Part shown: positions 59,201 through 64,000 of the stretch, piece by piece
How the letters are laid out: every line of letters starts with the position of its first letter
Numbering within the stretch: position 1 is the stretch's first letter
Source: CAYZAW01 sp964476505
Lineage (GTDB): Bacteria; Bacillota; Clostridia; Christensenellales; CAG-138
Direction of reading: 5' to 3'
NCBI GenBank assembly: GCA_964476505.1
Contig: CAYZAW010000001.1
Location: 88,002 to 152,001 of the forward strand
DNA length: 64,000 bases
Notes under the pieces: generated by a model
Seen by the model: only the letters and a program-made list of their open reading frames with translations
Databases searched by the model: none
What the model was told of the DNA's origin: nothing
Made by a program: the position numbers and the translations under genes

Positions 59201-61614
59201 CGAGAGACGAATACGAAGTACGAGCGAAAACGAACATGCTTGACCGTATGGAGGGAGAGCATATTTCCGAGCTGACGGCGCAGATGGACGAGCTGGTGCA
59301 AAACGGTACGCCCATTGATTTGGTTTACCGTATGCGAACCAAAGACAATGAACAGCGGTGGCTGCATATCAAGGCGGTATTGAGCGACCGCAGCGGCGAG
59401 CGCCTGACCGTAAATGCTGTGTTGTTTGACGTGACCGAGCGGCAGCAGGCGTTGGAGCTTTTGCGCATCAGCGAGGAGGAAAGCAGGCTTGCCATCCAGC
59501 ACAGCAAAACCGTTGTGTGCCGCCTGAACATCGCCGCGCGGCGGTTAACGGTGCCCTCCGGCGTGGATTCCATATTTGAGGTGCCGTCGATCGTAGAGGA
59601 TGTGCCCTACGGCTCCGTGCAGGCGGGCAGAGTATCGCCGGAAACTGCTGATGCGTATATTGCGTTTTATGAAAGCATTTTCCGGGGAGAACAAGGCTGC
59701 ACCCTTACCTATCAGTTGAAATCCTCATTGGGCTGGCGCTGGATAGAGGCGCGCGCCTCAACGATATTCTCCAATGACGGCAAGCCGGTTTCTGCCGTGA
59801 TCTCCCAAGTAGACGCAACGGAAAGCTTTGAAAAGGACACGGCGTATAAAAAGTGGCTGCAAACGCTTCGCAATAAAGACCCCAAGGCGTATACGCTGTA
59901 TCGCTGTAAAATAAGCGAAAGAACCGCGATAGACGCCGCGGAGGGGTCACTCTTGTCCATCCGCTTTAAGCCGGAGCCCTTCCTCTTTCATGAGCGCACA
60001 GCAGAGTATGCCAACCGTTTTGTATTGCCGGAGGACGTGGAGCGCTACTGCGCGTTTTTACAGGTGGATGCCTTACTGGATAGGTATCGCAGCGGGGAGC
60101 GAAATGCTGCAATAGAATACCGTGAAAAACTGAAGAAAGACGGATACCGCTGGCTGCGCTTAACGGTGGATATGGTGGAGTATCCCCATTCCAGCGATGT
60201 GGAGGCGCACCTGCTGTATGAAGATATCGATGCAGCAAAGCGGGCGGCGCTTTTAACCATTGAACGGGCAGAAATGGACGCGCTTACCGGCGTGTACAAC
60301 AGGTCTACCTTCGAGGATAAGGTAAACGCCCTGATACGCACGGCAAGCCCCAATGCTAAGCATGCGCTTCTGATGCTGGATATCGACGGCTTCAAGCTGG
60401 TCAACGACGTTTTCGGGCATGGTACGGGGGATCAAACGCTGATCGATCTGGCAAATCTTTTGCGCACGGTGCTGCGGCATGACGATCTGTTAGGGCGATT
60501 GGGCGGAGACGAATTCTTAGTGTTTTTAAACAATATCTCTGCGGAAGCGGTGGCGTCCAGCAAGGCGAAGCAGATCTGTGAGCTTGCCCGTAAAACCTTT
60601 AACGCAGAGGTGCAGATCTCCGGCAGCGTTGGAATAGCTGTGTGCCCGCAGGACGGAACGGACTTTGAAACCCTCTATCGGAAAGCGGATGAAACCCTGT
60701 ATCACGTAAAGGATTCCGGACGGGATAATTACGCGTTTTATCAGGAGGATATCAAGGAAGGTACTGCGCGCACCGGTGCACAGGAAGCCGCGCTGCGCCT
60801 CGACGCAAGAAACGGAAAAAAGCGCCGCATCCTCATAGTGGACGACAATAAACTGGATTATGAGATGATGGCAAACATGCTCCGGTCGGAATGCATCATC
60901 GAAAAGGCCAAGGACGGCAACGCAGCGCTTATCAGGCTGCGGCATTACGGCGGGGCGATCTCCGCCGTGCTGCTGGACTTGATGATGCCGGGCATGGACG
61001 GCTTTGCCGTGCTGGAAAAAATGCAGCAAAGCGTTGAAATGCGCGCCATTCCCGTGATCGTGGTTTCCGGGGACGAGAGCCGGGAAACCAGCCTAAGGGC
61101 CATTCGCGCAGGCGCTACCGATTTCGTAACGAAGCCCATAGACCCGGATGTGCTGCGCATTCGCATCCAGTCCGCCATCAGCAAGGCGGAAAACGAACGC
61201 CTGCGGGTTAAAAACAGCTTTTTAGAGCTGCAAAACGACGAAACGGTGCGGTATCGCATGGTGCTGGATAGAATAGGCTTAACGCTGGCGGAGCTGGACT
61301 GGGCAACGGGCAGGTTTACCTATGGCCCCTCCATGCCGCAGCATCTGGCGGGGCGGTACAACACAAGAACGTTGTGGCACATTTTCCTTTCCGATCACGT
61401 GGCGGATGCGCAAACCGTGAAGAGCCTCCAGCAGCTGGTGCATGGCGTTGCGGAGGACAGAACCCGTAGCGAGGGAAGCATTACGGTACAGCTTTTGGCA
61501 GCCTCGGGAGAGAAACAATGGTTTCGGGTGAACGTGTATAAACACGTTGACGGGTACGGGCTGGCGGATAAACTGATCATCACCTTCTGCGACATCGGCG
61601 CGGAGCATCATTGA
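56209..61614 (+). CDS. Giant REC-GGDEF*-EAL-PAS(n)-GGDEF-REC c-di-GMP signalling protein
   Basis: ATG 56209 follows AGGAGGAACAGT, giving 1801 residues. REC1 (1-125; Asp54, Lys106); a degenerate GGDEF (about 135-290, SADNF at 211-215, so no cyclase activity expected); EAL phosphodiesterase (about 310-545) with catalytic residues present: AEAL Glu332, Asn391, Glu423, Asp453/Asp454, Lys474, Glu510, Gln530. Then several PAS-like domains (~600-1390), an intact GGDEF at 1432-1436 (GRLGGDEFLVF), a second REC (~1540-1660; Asp1590, GATDFVTKPID) and a C-terminal PAS-like end. It probably both makes and breaks c-di-GMP under phosphorelay control. Confidence 0.93.
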   Translation: MPRKILIADDNPINRQLLINTLGKDYDVIEAENGKEALQLMHKHYKMLSAVLLDIVMPEMDGYEVLRNVRDSVLLSQLPILIITGSEDESSRIKALSLGANDFILKPFNPEIVQHCLRNNIALRETASILNAIQKDKLTGLFHREAFFEKVNSMIRDKEPGHYILSCFDIDHFKLINDQYGAVEGDRILREIGMEVQNFVSAVKGVAGRISADNFAALIPADKNEISVLQKLQDSRFQDVERQSIVFSVGRYLITDLSLPASAIYDRAYIAKQSVKGRYDKHLAYFDQAMLEKLISDQQIIGEMEAALLQNRFEVWFQPQYNHITGALIGAEALVRWRHPQKGIVPPDAFIPLFEQNGFIYEMDKYIWRETCRYMQKWMAEGCALLPVSVNVSRYDIFRADLIEVLTGLVEEYDIPIDLLRLEITESAFAKSTKVVVEIVKQLISLGFIIEIDDFGSGYSSLNTLKNVPAQVVKLDMRFLEDDDDVQRGGNILESVVRMTKWLGMSVIAEGVETKAQGDFLKSIGCSHVQGFLYAPPMPAEEYEAHCAKARREDRQLPLETVGNLDNNMFWNPNSMDTLIFNSYVGAACIFECHNGNIEMLRATDRYVQMLGSNDLTVEDLLRLDFMAHLDAKSQKEVLAAVENSARTKKDVTGELLFVGLPGCAEETYLRCNMRVIASTKDRQLLYCISENITAQRISERKERQIAKQLQELLDNLPGAAALFEYDNGTLSIIHLNKRYWEIMNRTPVAYTGTSALAAIHPDDREAVLNELADAIKSERNAACNARVRYGDNGYSQFHIVGRIICNASGKYAVYASFTNTLEEPMSMQEMLSVAFAAVMDSSSDMAFVKDKNLRYVCCSRVFAQLVGVNGNREIVGKTDFDLFSKAFAEQYVADDRKLMESGKSIVDIIEPIPSEDGRPRYANTSKYLLYDSTGNVAGVYGVGRDVTQAREAEARHAFLLNNIPGGVAIGECIWNAEKHVVILTYFSDGFCRLFGFTRDEYEVRAKTNMLDRMEGEHISELTAQMDELVQNGTPIDLVYRMRTKDNEQRWLHIKAVLSDRSGERLTVNAVLFDVTERQQALELLRISEEESRLAIQHSKTVVCRLNIAARRLTVPSGVDSIFEVPSIVEDVPYGSVQAGRVSPETADAYIAFYESIFRGEQGCTLTYQLKSSLGWRWIEARASTIFSNDGKPVSAVISQVDATESFEKDTAYKKWLQTLRNKDPKAYTLYRCKISERTAIDAAEGSLLSIRFKPEPFLFHERTAEYANRFVLPEDVERYCAFLQVDALLDRYRSGERNAAIEYREKLKKDGYRWLRLTVDMVEYPHSSDVEAHLLYEDIDAAKRAALLTIERAEMDALTGVYNRSTFEDKVNALIRTASPNAKHALLMLDIDGFKLVNDVFGHGTGDQTLIDLANLLRTVLRHDDLLGRLGGDEFLVFLNNISAEAVASSKAKQICELARKTFNAEVQISGSVGIAVCPQDGTDFETLYRKADETLYHVKDSGRDNYAFYQEDIKEGTARTGAQEAALRLDARNGKKRRILIVDDNKLDYEMMANMLRSECIIEKAKDGNAALIRLRHYGGAISAVLLDLMMPGMDGFAVLEKMQQSVEMRAIPVIVVSGDESRETSLRAIRAGATDFVTKPIDPDVLRIRIQSAISKAENERLRVKNSFLELQNDETVRYRMVLDRIGLTLAELDWATGRFTYGPSMPQHLAGRYNTRTLWHIFLSDHVADAQTVKSLQQLVHGVAEDRTRSEGSITVQLLAASGEKQWFRVNVYKHVDGYGLADKLIITFCDIGAEHH

Positions 61615-61645
61615 CAGAAGTTTTTGACAAGGTAAAAGAACAAAC

Positions 61646-61698
61646 CGGGCGAAGCGTTTGGCAGCTTTTGAGCGCCAAACATCGCCCGCTTTTTTATT
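61646..61698 (+). terminator. Terminator of the signalling cluster
   Basis: CGGGCGA / TCGCCCG and GTTTGGC / GCCAAAC stacked stems, followed by GCTTTTTTATT; 32 bases after the stop codon. Confidence 0.85.
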
Positions 61699-61791
61699 GC
61701 GGCGCTTTTAATAACAATGCCCGGGCTTTATAATAAGCAGTAAGAAGAAGCATAATCCCCAAAAAGTTAAAAAGAATATCCTTCATATGGT

Positions 61792-61820
61792 TTGACATCG
61801 CAAAATGTGGCGTATACAAT
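61792..61820 (+). promoter_or_regulatory. nrdJ promoter
   Basis: Perfect -35 TTGACA (61792-61797), 17-base spacer, -10 TACAAT (61815-61820). Confidence 0.8.
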
Positions 61821-61862
61821 ATGTAGTACGCCTTAATGGGCAACAAACACAAAATATGCTAT
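61814..61862 (+). promoter_or_regulatory. Pair of candidate NrdR boxes
   Basis: Box 1 ATACAATATGTAGTAC (61814-61829) and box 2 ACACAAAATATGCTAT (61847-61862) each match 12 of 16 positions of the NrdR consensus acaCWAtATaTWGtgt. Starts are 33 bases apart, about three helical turns. Box 1 covers the promoter -10, which fits repression by NrdR. No nrdR gene lies in this window. Confidence 0.6.
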
Positions 61863-61875
61863 GGGAGACGATATC

Positions 61876-64000
61876 ATGCAGCAACTCAGCGAGAATGCAG
61901 TCAAGGTGCTGGAACGCCGGTATCTAACAAAGGATGGGGAAGGGAACCTCACGGAAACGCCGGAGGCGCTGTTTCGGCGGGTAGCGGCGGCGATTGCGAA
62001 GGCGGACGAGCAGTATGGCGGCAGTGTGCGGGAAACGGAAGAACTATTTTATGATTTAATGACATCGCTGCGCTTCATGCCCAATTCCCCTACGCTGATG
62101 AATGCGGGAAAGCCGCTGGGCCAGCTTTCTGCCTGCTTTGTGCTACCAATCGGGGATTCCATGGGAGAGATATTCGACACCGTAAAAAACGCCGCCCTCA
62201 TCCACCAAAGCGGCGGCGGCACGGGCTTTTCCTTTTCACGCCTGCGCCCGGCGGGGGCGATGGTGCGTTCCACCGGCGGCGTAGCCTCGGGCCCCATCAG
62301 CTTTATGCGGGTGTTCAATTCCGCAACGGAGGCGGTCAAGCAGGGCGGCACCCGGCGGGGCGCAAATATGGGTATTTTGCGGGTGGATCACCCGGACATA
62401 TTGGATTTTATCCGCTGCAAGGAAAACACAACGGAGATCACCAACTTCAACATCAGCGTAGGCATTACCGAGGCCTTTATGGAAGCCGCGGCAAAGGGGG
62501 AGGATTACCCGCTTATTGACCCCAGAAACGGGCAGGAAACTTCCCGTTTGAATGCCCGCGAGGTGTTTGATTTGATCGTAGATAAAGCGTGGCAAAACGG
62601 CGAACCCGGCATCGTGTTTTTAGACCGCTTGAACCGGGACAACGTGGTACCCGGCGAAGGAGAGATCGAAAGCACCAACCCCTGCGGGGAGCAGCCGCTT
62701 TTGCCTTACGAAAGCTGCAATTTGGGGTCTGTGAATCTGGTACGGATGCTAAAAACAGGAAACGGGCGCACCGAGGTGGACTATGATCTGCTGGGGCAAA
62801 CGGTAGATGCCGCCGTGCACTTTTTAGACAACGTAATAGAGGTCAACAGGTATCCGCTGGAAGTCATCGAAACGCATACCAAGGCCACCCGCAAGATCGG
62901 CTTGGGGGTCATGGGCTTTGCGGACATGCTTTACCGCATGGGCATACCTTATAATTCCGAGGAAGGCGTGGCGCTGGCAGAAGCGGTAATGGGCTTTATC
63001 AACGAGCGTGCGCATGCGGCATCGGAAGCGCTGGCGGAGGTGCGCGGGGCGTTCCCGCTGTTTGCACAAAGCACGCTGGCAACAGGCAAGCCCATCAGAA
63101 ACGCCACCTGCACCACCATTGCGCCAACGGGTACCATTTCCATCATCAGCGGCGCAAGCAGCGGTGTGGAACCTTTGTTTGCGTTAAGCTTTGTACGCAA
63201 TGTAATGGATCGGGACGCGCTGCCGCAGGTGGACGCTTACTTTGAGGAGGTCGCCAAGCGAGAGGGCTTCTACTCCGAGGCGCTTATGCGAAAGATCGCA
63301 CAGGAGGGCACCATCGCCCACTTGGAGGAGGTGCCGGCGCACATCAAGCGGGTGTTCGTAACAGCGCACGATATCAAGCCGGCAGATCATATCCGCATGC
63401 AGGCGGCATTCCAGCGCCATACAGATAATGCCGTGTCTAAAACTGTGAACTTTACCAAGGAAGCCACCCGGGAGGACGTGCGGCAGGTGTATGAGCTGGC
63501 GTACAAGCTGGGCTGCAAGGGCGTGACCATTTACCGGGACGGCAGCCGCAGCGAGCAGGTGTTAAACGTTGGGGCAAAGCTGGAGGAAAAAGCAGAGAAA
63601 ACGGCACAGGTGATTGCGCCGCGCCCGCGCCCGGCGGTGACGCGCGGCATCACGGAAAAGGTGGTGATCGGCTGCGGGAACCTGTATGTTACGGTCAATT
63701 ACGACGATCAAGGCATTTGCGAGGTGTTTACCAACCTAGGAAGAGCCGGTGGCTGCCCCAGCCAAAGCGAGGCCACCAGCCGGTTGATCTCCACGGCGCT
63801 TCGTGCGGGAATCTCGGTGGAGAGCATCATCGAGCAATTAAAGGGCATCCGCTGCCACTCCACGCTCCGCCAGCGGGCGGTCAACGGGGATATCAAGGTG
63901 CTGTCCTGCCCGGACGCTATCGGGCGTGTGCTGGAAAAGGTGAACGATTTGTTTTTGCATGGGGAGCAGGTGCCGCTGGAGATGGCGGCAACAAAGCCCA
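61876..64000 (+). CDS. nrdJ: Adenosylcobalamin-dependent ribonucleotide reductase, class II (3' partial)
   Basis: Makes deoxynucleotides by a B12 radical mechanism, without need for oxygen. GGGAGACGATATC precedes ATG 61876; the gene runs off the window after 708 codons. Visible are an N-terminal ATP-cone-free start typical of the shorter form, LSACFVLPIGDSM with the first redox Cys, QSGGGTGFSFSRLRP, STNPCGEQPLLPYESCNLGS with the catalytic Cys and Glu, TIAPTGTISIISGASSG, and a late CHSTLRQRAVNGD region. It lies behind a promoter with candidate NrdR boxes. Confidence 0.95.
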   Translation, partial: MQQLSENAVKVLERRYLTKDGEGNLTETPEALFRRVAAAIAKADEQYGGSVRETEELFYDLMTSLRFMPNSPTLMNAGKPLGQLSACFVLPIGDSMGEIFDTVKNAALIHQSGGGTGFSFSRLRPAGAMVRSTGGVASGPISFMRVFNSATEAVKQGGTRRGANMGILRVDHPDILDFIRCKENTTEITNFNISVGITEAFMEAAAKGEDYPLIDPRNGQETSRLNAREVFDLIVDKAWQNGEPGIVFLDRLNRDNVVPGEGEIESTNPCGEQPLLPYESCNLGSVNLVRMLKTGNGRTEVDYDLLGQTVDAAVHFLDNVIEVNRYPLEVIETHTKATRKIGLGVMGFADMLYRMGIPYNSEEGVALAEAVMGFINERAHAASEALAEVRGAFPLFAQSTLATGKPIRNATCTTIAPTGTISIISGASSGVEPLFALSFVRNVMDRDALPQVDAYFEEVAKREGFYSEALMRKIAQEGTIAHLEEVPAHIKRVFVTAHDIKPADHIRMQAAFQRHTDNAVSKTVNFTKEATREDVRQVYELAYKLGCKGVTIYRDGSRSEQVLNVGAKLEEKAEKTAQVIAPRPRPAVTRGITEKVVIGCGNLYVTVNYDDQGICEVFTNLGRAGGCPSQSEATSRLISTALRAGISVESIIEQLKGIRCHSTLRQRAVNGDIKVLSCPDAIGRVLEKVNDLFLHGEQVPLEMAATKP

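Noticed and set aside
1..64000. Prophage or insertion sequence
   Set aside because: No integrase, transposase, terminase, capsid or portal gene recognised on either strand.

Overview
The window reads as a chromosome segment of a spore-forming, Gram-positive clostridium (Firmicutes, class Clostridia), probably an uncultured gut lineage. Evidence: SpoVAC/SpoVAD/SpoVAE and YunB sporulation proteins, an IspH–ribosomal protein S1 fusion of the clostridial type, a CtsR–McsA–ClpC heat-shock locus, a BceRSAB-type two-component/ABC module, strong GGAGG ribosome sites, and a moderately high GC content. I cannot name the species. The first gene (gpmI) and the last (nrdJ) are cut by the window ends.

Layout. 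1-5.2 kb (+): gpmI, secG, rnr and an RluA-family pseudouridine synthase. 5.2-10.1 kb: sugar-binding-type and small lipoproteins, tRNA-Val, yunB, an EamA transporter and a ComEC-like secreted metallo-hydrolase. 10.2-17.5 kb (-): one compact operon surE - rpiR - phosphatase - HI0933 flavoprotein - cmk - plsC - ispH/S1. 17.6-19.4 kb (+): a RidA protein and a lipoprotein. 19.4-29.8 kb (-): a second long operon, lipoprotein - pdp - polA - coaE - lytic transglycosylase - oligopeptide-binding protein - lspA - rluD. 30-33.4 kb (+): ctsR - mcsA - clpC under a CtsR box, with no mcsB. 33.4-40.3 kb: the spoVA genes, split by a BceRSAB-like module on the other strand. 40.4-43.8 kb: a THF-riboswitch-controlled folT, rpmB and envelope proteins. 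43.9-46 kb: a stand-alone reverse transcriptase, a repeat, a structured inverted-repeat element and an unknown protein. 46-51.3 kb: kynU, tRNA-Leu in a palindrome/repeat-rich 0.7 kb, a secreted protein and an XRE regulator. 51.5-61.6 kb (+): a signalling cluster of Hpt, frameshifted CheB-CheR-PAS-histidine kinase-REC, Hpt, and an 1801-residue REC/GGDEF/EAL/PAS/GGDEF/REC protein. 61.8 kb to the end: nrdJ behind candidate NrdR boxes.

The most unusual structure is not in the ordinary genes. (1) A ~105-132 bp repeat made of consecutive hairpins occurs three times, each time directly 5' of a gene and in the same orientation to it (rnr, the bceR-like regulator, the reverse transcriptase). (2) The reverse transcriptase has intact catalytic motifs, no ATG start, a repeat copy over its 5' end, and upstream of that a ~138 nt element closed by a perfect 15 bp stem; this arrangement is worth testing as an uncharacterised RT-ncRNA unit. 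(3) Both tRNA genes end inside perfect palindromes that merge the tRNA 3' end with its terminator. (4) The 51.5-61.6 kb cluster looks like a self-contained phosphorelay that ends in c-di-GMP synthesis and breakdown. No CRISPR array, rRNA, transposase or prophage gene was seen.
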